A stretch of DNA of 64,000 nucleotides. Source: an uncultured Tateyamaria sp. (GTDB lineage: Bacteria; Pseudomonadota; Alphaproteobacteria; Rhodobacterales; Rhodobacteraceae). The DNA lies in NCBI RefSeq assembly GCF_947487805.1, contig NZ_CANKXW010000002.1, forward strand, positions 124,001 through 188,000, given 5' to 3'. Position numbers and translations under genes: made by a program. The notes under the pieces are model-generated. The model searched no databases and was not told the origin of the DNA. It worked only from the letters and a program-made list of their open reading frames with translations. Of the stretch, positions 16,166 to 26,563 are shown piece after piece (position 1 is the first letter of the stretch; every line of letters begins with the position of its first letter).

Positions 16166-18328
16166 ATGAGTGAGATTTCCACCAGGACCATTGTCATAAA
16201 CGGCGACGACGGTTGGCCCTTTCGCGATTTGCTGTGGTGCCACGGGCTGGACCTGTATCCGTTGGACACTGGGGTGGATATTTTTGACGTCGTCCCCCTG
16301 CCCGGAGACGATGGCGGACCAAGCGCGCGAAACTACCAAACGGTGATCGGCAATTTTCCGGAGGATTATTCGAACGAGCCGGACACATTGCTCGAAGAGA
16401 TTGATGAGACGGTTGCCGGGCTTGCGGATGCTGAGAACCGCGACAAGTACCTGTCGATTGCCCTTGTGATCAATCGCGCCGATTTCGAAGCGCTTGCGAC
16501 CGCCAAGGACGCGGATGACCCGGCTGTGTCCCAAGGCGCGATGTCCGGCTACCTCGCCTTGCGGAGAGCCATGCAGGCGGTGGAAAACCAAGGCGACCGC
16601 GACGATCCGACAAACGTGATCGGTCGCATTTCGACACGGGTCTGGTTCAGCCTGATCGTACGGGACGCAGGCGCAGACAAGGCAGATGAGCGCAACGGCG
16701 AAAAGGTCATGGCGTTCATGAAACAGAACCGCATGGGGCTGGGTCATATCTTTTTCCTGTCGGAAAGTCGCGCCCGCGAGGCATCCGACAAGACGCTGGA
16801 CCGCCAATTTGCCAAGTTAAGGGTGCTGATCGACATACTGCGACAGTTCCACACCGATGCCGTCCAGAAAAACATGACGACAGAGTCCCTGCGCGGCTTT
16901 GGTGCGGACACGTCCAAGCTTGTCTGGGTGCGCAGCAACGACAGCGAAGCGACCTTGTTGGCCAAGGCAGATCTGTTGCGGCGTGGGCTGGTGTTCCGGA
17001 TCGCTGCGATGGACCGGGAAAACAAGAAGAAAAATTCAACATGGCGCGAAGAATTTGAATCGCTCAAGAAAGAGTTCAATGCGCTCCTGCCGGGTTTGCA
17101 GACAGACCAGCAGGCGGCTGATGACGCATCCGAGGCATATAACGAAGTCACGGCGCTGAACGCCGTTGTGACGGCTGCCAAGAATGCAAACGCAGCAAAT
17201 CGCGACGTCACTGACCAGAACCTCGATGCCGATGAACAGATCAGCCGGTGTATTTCAACATTGGCAAACTCCAAGAGAACGTTGTTTTACAGCGCCAATG
17301 CGGCGCGAAATATTGAAACCAGCGCCGCCGAATACAATGCCGCGCTGAGCCACGCGCGTGACATGTACGGGCATTCCCTGTCCGCAGAGATCGATCGCTT
17401 GCGCGCTGATCTGGAGCACAAACGGATCGAGCTTCATGCGGTGATGGACCGCATAACGCTTCCCAGCGACAATGAAGCGCTGCAGACCGTGAATACGTAT
17501 TGCGCCAACGTTCTGGATGTCGGATGCGCTGCCGCCGCCTCGGAAATCAAAGAAGCGCGCGCCGTTGTTGCCAAACAGGATGCATTGAACGAAACCATTT
17601 GGGCGAGCATGGCGTCGTCGCGCGCCACGGCGGTCGCGCGGCTTCTAGACACGGAAAACCGGCTTTTGAGGTGGCGCTCGACCATGTTGGTCATCGGCAT
17701 CGTGTCTTTCGTCGCTCTCTTGCCAATCTTGTTGGTGCCGATCATTCGGTCGATCGCGGGATCGGGTGCAATTGTTCCCTTTGGCAATATGTTGGGGCCC
17801 ATGGGGGTCATTCTTGGCTTCAGCGTCATCATATCCTTGGCCTTTGCCGTCGTTCTGGCCCTCCGGCTTCGCGCGCGGCGCAATGCCGCCCTAGATCTGG
17901 TTACCGATGCGATGGATCGTCACTACAAAGAGTTGCGATTGTGCTTTGCCAGCCTGTTGCGGATCGCCGTCAATCGGTGGCGCTTGTCCTTGCTCAACAC
18001 CACCCAACAGTTCCTTCGACCGGCATTTCGGCCCGGTGACGAGTCGCCTGAGCGGTTTGCCAACAAGCTCGCCATCGGCCAAGCCCGGCTGAGTGCTGCA
18101 TCCTATGAGGTTTCACCCAAAACGGATCAGGCCCTTGATCAGGCGTTCAACCAGAAAAGCGATCTGTCGGACAAGATAACGTCGCTCCTGGTGGCGGATC
18201 TGCCGCTGGAGTCTGCACACCCGTTGCTTATCGAACCCGGACATTTCGGAGGAACCGAGTTCACGCTGGCAAGCACCAGTAGCCTTGCGCCAATCTCGGT
18301 GAAGCTGGGAGTTGTTGGTGATGAGTGA
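16166..18328 (+). CDS. Two-TM, coiled-coil-rich protein of unknown function
   Basis: A 720-residue protein. Residues 1-240 look like a globular alpha/beta domain (TIVINGDDGWPF, LSIALVINRADF, RVWFSLIVRDAG and HIFFLSESRA form a series of buried strands), 290-500 are strongly helical with coiled-coil character, two membrane helices lie at about 506-530 and 547-570, and a helical tail ends the protein. The topology suggests both ends in the cytoplasm. It follows the tubulin-like gene by 21 bases and overlaps the next gene by 8 (ATGAGTGA), so it is translationally coupled. An in-frame TTG precedes the ATG by one codon. I recognise no family; a membrane receptor or anchor for the tubulin-like protein is a guess from position. 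Confidence 0.75.
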   Translation: MSEISTRTIVINGDDGWPFRDLLWCHGLDLYPLDTGVDIFDVVPLPGDDGGPSARNYQTVIGNFPEDYSNEPDTLLEEIDETVAGLADAENRDKYLSIALVINRADFEALATAKDADDPAVSQGAMSGYLALRRAMQAVENQGDRDDPTNVIGRISTRVWFSLIVRDAGADKADERNGEKVMAFMKQNRMGLGHIFFLSESRAREASDKTLDRQFAKLRVLIDILRQFHTDAVQKNMTTESLRGFGADTSKLVWVRSNDSEATLLAKADLLRRGLVFRIAAMDRENKKKNSTWREEFESLKKEFNALLPGLQTDQQAADDASEAYNEVTALNAVVTAAKNANAANRDVTDQNLDADEQISRCISTLANSKRTLFYSANAARNIETSAAEYNAALSHARDMYGHSLSAEIDRLRADLEHKRIELHAVMDRITLPSDNEALQTVNTYCANVLDVGCAAAASEIKEARAVVAKQDALNETIWASMASSRATAVARLLDTENRLLRWRSTMLVIGIVSFVALLPILLVPIIRSIAGSGAIVPFGNMLGPMGVILGFSVIISLAFAVVLALRLRARRNAALDLVTDAMDRHYKELRLCFASLLRIAVNRWRLSLLNTTQQFLRPAFRPGDESPERFANKLAIGQARLSAASYEVSPKTDQALDQAFNQKSDLSDKITSLLVADLPLESAHPLLIEPGHFGGTEFTLASTSSLAPISVKLGVVGDE

Positions 18329-21300
18329 CACCAGTGCCAGCAATCACGACCTTCCGACATCGGAACTTGTGGGCGGAAAGCTGGCAGGCATCCTGCTTGC
18401 CGTTCTGTTCCTGACCGCCCTTGGCGTTGACGTTTTTCTTTTGGATGACCTCATGGGCGCGCAAACGCCCGAACGGTATTTTGCCGATCCTTGCCGGGTC
18501 GGCATCGAGGGGCCTGCCGGTGGATACGCACTGGCCTTGGTGGCAGTGCTAGGGATTGCGTTGCTGGGATTGCACCTGTTTTCCAAACGCAGCTTTATGC
18601 TGTCGCTGGTTCTTATGGGTCTTGGGATCCTCTTGCAGATCTACGTCATCGCCCGTCACCGCGCCCTCGAAAACTTTCTGGCGCAGGACTACCCGTGGTA
18701 TCACAATTTTCCTGCGCTTGGAGCCGTCACCGGCAGTTGCGAGGGTGCACTGCTGCGCGATCAGGTTTATGCACGGTATCAGGCCGTTCTGGATGTTGCA
18801 CAGCCGGACGGCGGCGTACAGGAAACGTTCACAATCATGTTGCAATTCAACGTCATGATCGGTGCGGTGATCGCCGCGCTGATATGGAGCGTTGGCGGTG
18901 TGACGTGGGCCATTCGAACTGTTGGGCGCATCGTCCGCGGCGAAGCACATGACCCTAGGCTAGGCGCGATCAGCTCGGCATGGCTGGGCGTACCCGAGCG
19001 GACGATCCTGTTTCAGACATCGGTTTTAACCCTGATAGCCGCCATGGCCGGGCCAACGCTCATGCTGTTTGTCGACAGCCCCGATGGTGCGGTGGTTTCC
19101 GTCAGAGACGTCATCTGGTTGCCAGCTCTGCTGTTCCTTTTAGACCTCGCGCGTTGGGCTCTCTTGACCGCGTCGGATGCCGCTGTGGAAACACCGCACG
19201 AACCCGAAGCGCCCGCGCCGGTCGATCTGTTCCTGCATGACACCGTTACCCGTCTGAGACGCGCCTTGGGCAAGGAAATCAAGACATTCGTCGAATTGCC
19301 CGCCGACGAAACACGCACTCCGGTACCGCATGATAGTATCGAGGCAATGGAGGCCGGGACAGGTTTGATGATTTCGGAAACTCTTGGCGTCCGGCATTTC
19401 GCGCTAATCGCCAAGACGGTGAACGAACAGGTGCTGGACCGTGGCCACACGGTTCTGATCATCTGCCCCGAAGAGCATCTGGATCAGACCGAAAGCCTCT
19501 TTTACGAGTTGCTGGGAAGTGGCCCGCGAAATGGCAGTCGACCGCGGATATGGCGTTTGGGCCAGGACGGAGAGCGGCCCGAAGGTTTGATCGACGTGCT
19601 GCTTGTCAGCCAGTTTTCTCTCGAAGTGCTTGCGTCCAATATCGAGAACTACGAAAACGAACTGCGTTTGCTGGGCGGTGTCGTGGCGCTCAATCTGCAT
19701 GAGACGGATTTCGGCGTGCTCGACATCGCGCTGGATCGCATCAAGGGTGCGATTCCGCCGCCAAGCAAGCTGGTTGGTGTATTCCAGAGTGAACCGCGGA
19801 AGGACATGGAAACACGGATCGGAAACTTTACGATCACCCGCGGCAACAGCATTGAGCATGCCAGCACCAACCGGTTCGAACGCAGCATCCCGCAATGGCT
19901 TTTGATCGTGAATACGGATGGAACCGCCACCTTCGACGACACCGCTAAACTCCCGGTCGGGTTTCGCGCCGCCATCGAAACCTACGACCCGGATCACAAT
20001 ATTCACCCGTTCGTGCACGGCGCCTCTGCCACCTATGCCGATTTGAACTGGAAACGGGTGACGCGGAACCGTCTGCACAACGACAGCGCAGAGCTTATTT
20101 CGCACCTGCGCGCGATAACCCAAACGACTCTCTTGCCCGCACGCGTGCCGCATTCCGTGTCCATTGTCGACGATCCCGGAAACCTTGCGGATGCCGTCGG
20201 CATCACGAGCAGTACACCGGTTGCTCTTGAAGCAATTAAAATCGTCGCGCGTGGCAATTATCCGGTTGCGCCGTTCCTGACGGCACGGTTGCAGGCGGAG
20301 CTGAAATCAAAAGCGACGTCAAAAGACAAACGCGATGCCTTGGACGAATTTCGTACCAAATACGGATCAATTGCACCGGAACAGCGGCAGGGGCCGCGTG
20401 AACTTGCCACCAAAGTGCGAATGACATTTCGCGCAGAAGCGAAAGCCACAGCCGCAGCCGCCGGGCTGAACCAGATCAACGGATTGCTCAAGCTCAGCCA
20501 AAACAAGGTTGCCGCCTTCCTCGACCGACCTGACCGCGCCCTCCGGCAACTGCGCGTGAACACGTCACGCGGCGGTATGCAGCGGCTCTTTCGATCGGCC
20601 TTCCGGCTGAAACCGGGTCAAAGCGTCGTCGCCGTTCGGCCCGCCGATGCGACGGATCAAGCCGGTGGTGAAGGTCGGTTGAGGATCAAGAACTTTGTTC
20701 TGTCGGGCCCGCCCGCCGAAGACGAAGAGGCGGTCCCTGCGCTGTCGGTTCTCGACTTTGCAGACCACCATCTGCCCTTTGCCGATCACGGGCTCAGCTA
20801 CGCGCAAAATACACGCATCTGGCTGGGTCAGAAAATTCTGCGCGTTCAACAGATCAACATGGATACGCGAACAGTCTATTGTCAGGTGTTGAACGACCAT
20901 CCACTCAAACCGACCCTGTTTGTGCGCGACTACGCCCTGCAATTCACCGACACCGAGCGTCGCAGTTTCGCGGTGGAACGCTACACGGAAGAACTGAGCA
21001 GCAAGCAGCCCTACGAGATCATCACGGGCTTCATCGATTGCGCCGCGCGGACGCGCCGGGCTTATGAATTCGGCACCGTCGCGCAACCGTTCGGAGAAAA
21101 GAACCTGCGACCTGAGCGGATCGAAACATCCGCACTCAGCCACGCACAGATGCGGTCCGGCACACTGCTGCGCATATTGGCAGGCACGGATGCCAATGGC
21201 GGCGCGCAAACCCGCAAGCGTCGTGGACCCGGGCAAGCCTTTCGCAAAACGCAGACAACAGGCCAGTTCACGCCAGAAATCGCCTTCACACTTGCAATGA

Positions 21301-21824
21301 CGTTGCAGGACGTGCTCGCCGTCCAGTTCCCGAACCATGCCCACAGACTGGCCGTAATCTGCCCTGAAGCTTCGGGCGTCGACATGACAACAGCCGGCAC
21401 ACTCGACAGTTTCACCTATGACCGCTTACGCCATTTGACGTCATTGAACGACAGCGGATTGCCCGTGGACCGGGTCGATGCAACTGCAGTCCCAACCGAG
21501 CTTGCTGATCGCTTCGAGCAATTTTCCCGAGATTTTTCGGCGCTCGCCAGAATGGAAAACAAAGTCGAAACCGCGCCTCATGCGGCCGGGTTGTCCCTTT
21601 TGTTGATCGAAGACAGCGATCACGATCTTGGCGTGGCACAGTCGTTCTATATTCACCGGGATCGCATCTTTGGTATCTGGCGCGATTTTCTGATCCATTG
21701 TGAGAACTCAAAATCGAAGCCCCAGGAGACAGGCTATGATTTCGGCAGCGGATCAGTTTCGACCTTGCTCGACTTTGCCGGTGCCCGTGCTGTCGTGGAG
21801 GCGCTCTGTGACACGAAACGCTAG
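18321..21824 (+). CDS. Six-TM protein with a degenerate SF2 helicase-like cytoplasmic region
   Basis: An 1167-residue protein. Six hydrophobic helices lie within residues 18-285 (for example GILLAVLFLTALGVDVFLL and MLQFNVMIGAVIAALIWSV). The rest is soluble. Read against DEAD-box helicases it shows a decayed order of motifs: SETLGVRHF (352-360) where A-x-TGSGKT should stand, HTVLIICPEEHLDQ (from 376) like motif Ia, LNLHETDFG with HETD (460-463) in the DEAD position, and FQSEPRKDM (S490-P492) at the SAT position. The end (LLIEDSDHDLGVAQSF, about 1092, then YDFGSGS) recalls the DUF1998 tail of YprA-type helicases without its cysteines. The invariant lysine is absent, so ATP hydrolysis is unlikely. 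This reading is inference. The start has a GGGAG site; the gene overlaps both neighbours. Confidence 0.7.
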   Translation: MSDTSASNHDLPTSELVGGKLAGILLAVLFLTALGVDVFLLDDLMGAQTPERYFADPCRVGIEGPAGGYALALVAVLGIALLGLHLFSKRSFMLSLVLMGLGILLQIYVIARHRALENFLAQDYPWYHNFPALGAVTGSCEGALLRDQVYARYQAVLDVAQPDGGVQETFTIMLQFNVMIGAVIAALIWSVGGVTWAIRTVGRIVRGEAHDPRLGAISSAWLGVPERTILFQTSVLTLIAAMAGPTLMLFVDSPDGAVVSVRDVIWLPALLFLLDLARWALLTASDAAVETPHEPEAPAPVDLFLHDTVTRLRRALGKEIKTFVELPADETRTPVPHDSIEAMEAGTGLMISETLGVRHFALIAKTVNEQVLDRGHTVLIICPEEHLDQTESLFYELLGSGPRNGSRPRIWRLGQDGERPEGLIDVLLVSQFSLEVLASNIENYENELRLLGGVVALNLHETDFGVLDIALDRIKGAIPPPSKLVGVFQSEPRKDMETRIGNFTITRGNSIEHASTNRFERSIPQWLLIVNTDGTATFDDTAKLPVGFRAAIETYDPDHNIHPFVHGASATYADLNWKRVTRNRLHNDSAELISHLRAITQTTLLPARVPHSVSIVDDPGNLADAVGITSSTPVALEAIKIVARGNYPVAPFLTARLQAELKSKATSKDKRDALDEFRTKYGSIAPEQRQGPRELATKVRMTFRAEAKATAAAAGLNQINGLLKLSQNKVAAFLDRPDRALRQLRVNTSRGGMQRLFRSAFRLKPGQSVVAVRPADATDQAGGEGRLRIKNFVLSGPPAEDEEAVPALSVLDFADHHLPFADHGLSYAQNTRIWLGQKILRVQQINMDTRTVYCQVLNDHPLKPTLFVRDYALQFTDTERRSFAVERYTEELSSKQPYEIITGFIDCAARTRRAYEFGTVAQPFGEKNLRPERIETSALSHAQMRSGTLLRILAGTDANGGAQTRKRRGPGQAFRKTQTTGQFTPEIAFTLAMTLQDVLAVQFPNHAHRLAVICPEASGVDMTTAGTLDSFTYDRLRHLTSLNDSGLPVDRVDATAVPTELADRFEQFSRDFSALARMENKVETAPHAAGLSLLLIEDSDHDLGVAQSFYIHRDRIFGIWRDFLIHCENSKSKPQETGYDFGSGSVSTLLDFAGARAVVEALCDTKR

Positions 21825-24570
21825 ATACCTTTTGCACTGTCTTTGTGCTGCATGGATTGCCGTCCTGTTTATCTGCGCGCCGCTGCACGCCAAGACAATT
21901 GCCATTCTGTTTGACACAAGTGGTTCGATGCAGGAGCGCTATCAGCTTCCTTCATTTGGCGCACGATTGCTGGCGGCGACTATGGATGGTCGCGCCGGGT
22001 TCGACCGTCTGTTGATCATGAACTTCAACGAATATGCCAACACGCTTGGCAGCACCATCGCAGGTGTCGATGCAACGATGGCCTCGGGGGCGGCGCCGGA
22101 CATCGACAATCTGGTCGGGCGCATTCCGAATGCCGTTCGCGATGTGTCTGTTACGTCCGCAGCCGATCACCAGGCGCTGATGCGGGAACTGGAACGGCAC
22201 TTCAGGTACGACAGCAATACATCCACGCCCTATGGCCCGATCGAGGTGATGCTGCACCGGATCGAAGCCGAAGCCCAGCCCGGCGAAGAGATCGTTTTCG
22301 TTCTGGTGTCGGACGGTGAGTACGACAACGGGGATCTGTTCAAGGGTGGCGCCATGGTGCCCCGGATGCGCCAAGCCTTCGAGGCGACGCGCGATGCGAT
22401 CACAGCCCGTGGCGGCACGCTTTCTGTTCAATACCTGTTCATCGACCGGCAAGGCGGCAGCAGCCTTCGGACCACCGTCAAGGATCAAGGCGTACGGGAC
22501 ACGTTGACTTCGGTCTTCAACGGAGACCCGGCAACGGGGTCCAAATACGTGTCCAGCGCGGACGAGCTTTGGGAAGCGTTGCAGGATATCATTGCCGAGG
22601 TGTCTGACACGGACCGAGAAGCCCAGGGGCGCTTTATTTCCTACAAGGGCAACACGATTTCGCTGAGCACCCCCTTGTCAATTTCACGAGTCGTCATCGT
22701 TGCGACCGGACCGCGTGGCGCAGTGCCGCGGCTGCAAACGACAACATTTACCGAAACGCCGACCGAAACGCGGCGCATTTCGACAGAGATGTCCGGCACG
22801 GATGGTGCACTGGGCAATCCGGCGCCTCGGGGGGGCGTCGTCGAACACCTGTATTTCCAACGCGCAGTGCCAGCCGGGGATTACGACCTGACCTTCAATG
22901 CGCCCGTGGACCGGGATGTTTTCCTGCTTTTCGAAACACGGGCGGTGAATGAACTGAGCATCTTCGACTCTTCGGGCCGCGAGATACAGCCGACCGCTTC
23001 TGGGACATATCGGCTTTTCGTTGGGCAGGACTATGAGTTCCGGTCACAGATCCTAGATGGCGAGAACACGCCCACCCCCGTGGACTTTGCAACACTGCCA
23101 AACACGCTCAGCATGAACCTCACGTTGACGATGGCACAGGGTCCGATTACGTCCAGCATGACGCTGGACGATGCCACCGACACCGGTCGGTACGCTTGGA
23201 GCCCGCAACAAACTGGCGATGTCGCGGCCACCTCCCGCGCCTCCGCAGGTATTTTGTCGCCGCGTTCAGAAACGTTGCGGATAACTGTTCTAGACAGTTC
23301 CGCCAATGTGTCGGTATCCGCGATCACACCCTCGGCCGCCTGCCCGAACTGTGCGTCGGACGAGATAAACGTGCCCCTGGACGTGCAGGGCGGCGCACCC
23401 ATTGGCACCTTCGCGGTCGAGGCACAGGCCGAAATCGACGGGCAAATTGACTTTGCCGGAACAAAGATCCCACCGGGCATGGAAATCCGTGATGCCAGCG
23501 GGGCGACTGTCGATCTGGACGGCCCAATCGACTTTGGCGCAGGCAGTTCCCAGCAATTCACCATCTGGCGCACTGAGAACGCAACGCCCGAGGAGATTGC
23601 GGAAGGCATGGACGCCCTGGTCATCCTCGCCAACCCGACGGGCCAGTGGAGCGGCACAACCGCTCAGACCCAATCGAAACCCAGGCTGGAAGCGCCAGGC
23701 CTTGGGATGGAATTGGTCGACGTGACGCAACCCCTGACGCCCGGAGAGATTGATGGCCTGAAAACACCAGCGGGCGAATTGCTGCGTGGGCAATTCGCGG
23801 CACAGTTTTCATTGGTGTCACTGCTGACACCACCGGACCCCGAGCGGATTGATGAATTGGTCAACGTATCCTCCACTGGCGCATTTGCCGGATTGGTTGA
23901 TCTCAAACCCGTCTTTCCGAACCCGGCGGCCACCGGTTTCAACGCGCTGGAGATCAAGCCGGAAACTAGTTTCTGGTGCCTGTGCTGGCTTTGGGGCGCA
24001 AATGTCGTGACGGGCACAGACGTGCGGGATGTGACGGTGAACTACAGTTATGCCGTGTCTGGCGTCACGATCCAGCAGGCCAGCGCCACGGTGCCCTTTG
24101 CTTATCCGATCGCCTTCATCCCACAGGGCGGTCTGTCATGCGCCTTGAACCTTCTTTACGCCTTTTTGACGTGGGTGTTCCTGCGCGGACTATGGGCCCT
24201 GTTTACAACGCATCGTTTCCCCAAAGGCTCGATGGTGGAGATCAACCGCGGCAACGCGGCACCCAGTTTCAAGCGATTGGACAAGGGCAGCGGACTTTGG
24301 TGGCGCGCGTGGTTCGCCGCGTTCACTGGCAACCCGGATCAAACCATGTCCATCGAGGGTCTGCGCATGCGCGCCACACACAAGGGCGCCATCGTGGATA
24401 TCAGCAAGACCGTCCCGCCTTGGCGACTTGAACGGCTGGATGCCAGTTTCCAAGAGCTGAAAGAAACCCAGCCCAAGAAAACCGAGCACCGCCTCATCTG
24501 GAGCGACAGGCTCGACAGCACCTTTGACCCAACCCTTTCCATGCGCCTCAAGAAACGCCGTGGTGACTGA
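21808..24570 (+). CDS. Membrane-anchored, exported von Willebrand A domain protein
   Basis: A 920-residue protein beginning with GTG at 21808 inside the end of the previous gene (17-base overlap), with a GTGGAGG site eight bases before. A signal-anchor (LLHCLCAAWIAVLFICAPLHA) is followed at once by a vWA domain with a complete MIDAS (FDTSGSM, 36-41) and a VLVSDGEYDNGD strand. Several beta-sandwich-like segments fill 280-720, with a paired-cysteine AACPNCASDEINV motif. A hydrophobic helix at about 776-800 (LNLLYAFLTWVFLRGLWALF) precedes a basic tail of about 120 residues that would lie in the cytoplasm. It could therefore link periplasm and the cytoplasmic tubulin-like protein. The longer reading from 21700 is rejected because it lacks a signal at its start. 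Confidence 0.82.
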   Translation: MTRNARYLLHCLCAAWIAVLFICAPLHAKTIAILFDTSGSMQERYQLPSFGARLLAATMDGRAGFDRLLIMNFNEYANTLGSTIAGVDATMASGAAPDIDNLVGRIPNAVRDVSVTSAADHQALMRELERHFRYDSNTSTPYGPIEVMLHRIEAEAQPGEEIVFVLVSDGEYDNGDLFKGGAMVPRMRQAFEATRDAITARGGTLSVQYLFIDRQGGSSLRTTVKDQGVRDTLTSVFNGDPATGSKYVSSADELWEALQDIIAEVSDTDREAQGRFISYKGNTISLSTPLSISRVVIVATGPRGAVPRLQTTTFTETPTETRRISTEMSGTDGALGNPAPRGGVVEHLYFQRAVPAGDYDLTFNAPVDRDVFLLFETRAVNELSIFDSSGREIQPTASGTYRLFVGQDYEFRSQILDGENTPTPVDFATLPNTLSMNLTLTMAQGPITSSMTLDDATDTGRYAWSPQQTGDVAATSRASAGILSPRSETLRITVLDSSANVSVSAITPSAACPNCASDEINVPLDVQGGAPIGTFAVEAQAEIDGQIDFAGTKIPPGMEIRDASGATVDLDGPIDFGAGSSQQFTIWRTENATPEEIAEGMDALVILANPTGQWSGTTAQTQSKPRLEAPGLGMELVDVTQPLTPGEIDGLKTPAGELLRGQFAAQFSLVSLLTPPDPERIDELVNVSSTGAFAGLVDLKPVFPNPAATGFNALEIKPETSFWCLCWLWGANVVTGTDVRDVTVNYSYAVSGVTIQQASATVPFAYPIAFIPQGGLSCALNLLYAFLTWVFLRGLWALFTTHRFPKGSMVEINRGNAAPSFKRLDKGSGLWWRAWFAAFTGNPDQTMSIEGLRMRATHKGAIVDISKTVPPWRLERLDASFQELKETQPKKTEHRLIWSDRLDSTFDPTLSMRLKKRRGD

Positions 24571-24593
24571 CCCATAGCAAGAGATATTATTCC

Positions 24594-26510
24594 ATGACTG
24601 ATATTGCAGAACGCACCGGCCCCCGTTTTACCACCTCGAACCTGATCCTGTGGGGGACCATCGCAGGCTCGATCGCGCTGTCCATCGTGTCGGCCTACGA
24701 GACGTGGCTGGGGCTTGATGATTTCATGCCGCAGGGGTTCATCGGCGCGATCATGGCGTTCATCCTGACCTTTGGAGTGCAGGTCATCCTGTTCGCGATC
24801 TCTTGGTCCATCGCGGAATATGCCCGCGACGGCTTCAAGGCCAATCTGTGGCGCATCTCGATCTGGATCATGTGCGCCTTCTTCTCGGGGTATTTCTCCT
24901 TCTACGGCTTTTTCCAGGGCACCGGCGGGCGCGATGATGTCGAACGGTCGAACGTCATACAAACCGAGCGCAGCCGCATCCTGAACGGCATTCAGGAGAA
25001 CCTCGTGACCGGCTTGAACACCCAACACCAAGACCAGCTTGTCAACAACGCGACATACCGCACCTGGATCGAAGAACTGCGCAGCGTGATCGACGCCGCG
25101 AATGGCGCGCAGGCCCAAATCGAGGCGAACTCACGGGTAGAGAGCGCGCGCCTGCGGGATCAGCAACGGGAATTGCGAGACGAGCGGGATACGCTGACCA
25201 ATGAACGCAGCCGGTTTTCGGTCAGCTCGCAAACAGGGGCGCAGCGCCTGACTGATTTGCGTCGCGAGGTGAACGCGCTTGAGGCGCAACTGGCCACCCA
25301 AAGCCGTGAAGTACAGCGTCTGGAAATTGAGCGGGACGCCTTACAAAGGCAGTTTGAGGTTGAAAGCTCTGACGGCGTTGGCCCTCGCGCGCGAGCTATT
25401 CTAGCGAACCAGCAGACCAATTCCGCCGCCTTGACCGCCGCAGAAACACTTTTGTCTGGCACAGAAAACAGCCTGGAAAGGTTGCGCCCGCAATTGCAAA
25501 ACGCGACTGCCACGGCACAGGGCGGCGTTGCCGAGCAGCGTATCAACGAAATCGACAGCCGCCTTGACGGGATCAAGGACGAAATCGCACTTATCGATAC
25601 GAAAATCGAAGACCTGTCAGACGGGATCGACTTCGACTTCCAAACGCAGTCCGCAACGTTGACCCGGCTTCAGTCTAACCTCGAAGGGCAGGACTACGAA
25701 GCTTATGCCGGGCTCCTAGACCAATGTTCGACCCTCAAGCAGCAGTTGACGGATGCAAATGTTGGGCAGTCGACAGCAGGCGTCACCTGCGCCAACAGTA
25801 CCGTTCTCGCCACCGTCAATGCGCTCAAATCCGTCCAGTCAAATATTGGGGCATATGATGAACAGTGTCTGAGCGCCCAACCTGCACCCGAAAAGCGTGA
25901 AGGTCAGGAATTGTTCACGTTGGACCCCCTGATTTCGCATCTGGAAGGATGTGTTCAATACGAACCCGACCGTAGCGAACGCGATGACCTTGTCACTTAT
26001 ATCGGCAGTATGAAAACGGGTCGCGGTGACTCGGCAAAACCGATCAATCAGGCAGCGGTCGCTCTGTTCAAGGACCAACAGGGCAACGCGGTCTTGTCTT
26101 TTGTCTTTGCAGCTATTGTCGACTTGCTCGTTCTTCTGTGCGCTCTTGTAGGCAAGAATGTGGGCCTGCCGGAAAGCGTCCGCGCGATTGACAAGCTGAT
26201 CAACCTGATGCGCAAGCCCCAACCGGAGCGGCCTGGTGTGGAAGCGATTGCCCCCCTGCCCGAAGACCGGCAACAGTTGGACATGCTGGATCCTATCATC
26301 AACAGATTGATCCGCGATGGTTACGCCGAATTCGAGGTGTCAGATATCAACGACAGCTCTCAATTGGTGATGCTGAAAGGCGCGCGTCAGTACCTGTCGC
26401 ACCTGCGTAGCATGGAAATCTCGGAACAGCGGGTCAATGCGCCGATCAAATCGGAAACGGAGACATCGCGCACCCGAGGAGGTCGCCGCCGCCCGCAGGA
26501 ACCTATCTGA
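24594..26510 (+). CDS. Four-TM coiled-coil membrane protein, DUF4407-like layout
   Basis: A 638-residue protein. Three membrane helices lie at about 16-36, 49-73 and 84-106; then a long heptad-rich region (about 150-360, dense in RxxE and LxxQ patterns: RLRDQQRELRDERDTLTNER); a segment with four cysteines (about 370-460); a fourth helix at about 500-520 (FVFAAIVDLLVLLCALVG); and a basic C-terminal tail. The cysteines and the odd helix spacing place the coiled coil outside the cytoplasm. The layout is like DUF4407 proteins, though I cannot confirm homology. It starts 23 bases after the vWA gene, with an AAGAGA site, and is the last gene of the five-gene operon. Confidence 0.75.
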   Translation: MTDIAERTGPRFTTSNLILWGTIAGSIALSIVSAYETWLGLDDFMPQGFIGAIMAFILTFGVQVILFAISWSIAEYARDGFKANLWRISIWIMCAFFSGYFSFYGFFQGTGGRDDVERSNVIQTERSRILNGIQENLVTGLNTQHQDQLVNNATYRTWIEELRSVIDAANGAQAQIEANSRVESARLRDQQRELRDERDTLTNERSRFSVSSQTGAQRLTDLRREVNALEAQLATQSREVQRLEIERDALQRQFEVESSDGVGPRARAILANQQTNSAALTAAETLLSGTENSLERLRPQLQNATATAQGGVAEQRINEIDSRLDGIKDEIALIDTKIEDLSDGIDFDFQTQSATLTRLQSNLEGQDYEAYAGLLDQCSTLKQQLTDANVGQSTAGVTCANSTVLATVNALKSVQSNIGAYDEQCLSAQPAPEKREGQELFTLDPLISHLEGCVQYEPDRSERDDLVTYIGSMKTGRGDSAKPINQAAVALFKDQQGNAVLSFVFAAIVDLLVLLCALVGKNVGLPESVRAIDKLINLMRKPQPERPGVEAIAPLPEDRQQLDMLDPIINRLIRDGYAEFEVSDINDSSQLVMLKGARQYLSHLRSMEISEQRVNAPIKSETETSRTRGGRRRPQEPI

Positions 26511-26520
26511 ACCGACCATA

Positions 26521-26546
26521 CCGCGCCGCTGATGCATGCGGCGCGG
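26521..26546. terminator. Strong hairpin between convergent operons
   Basis: CCGCGCCGC pairs perfectly with GCGGCGCGG around an eight-base loop TGATGCAT. There is no T-tract on either side, so it may act as a barrier or a processing signal rather than a standard terminator. It lies in the 53 bases between two convergent coding regions. Confidence 0.5.
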
Positions 26547-26563
26547 CACAGGTTCCGTTGGGT

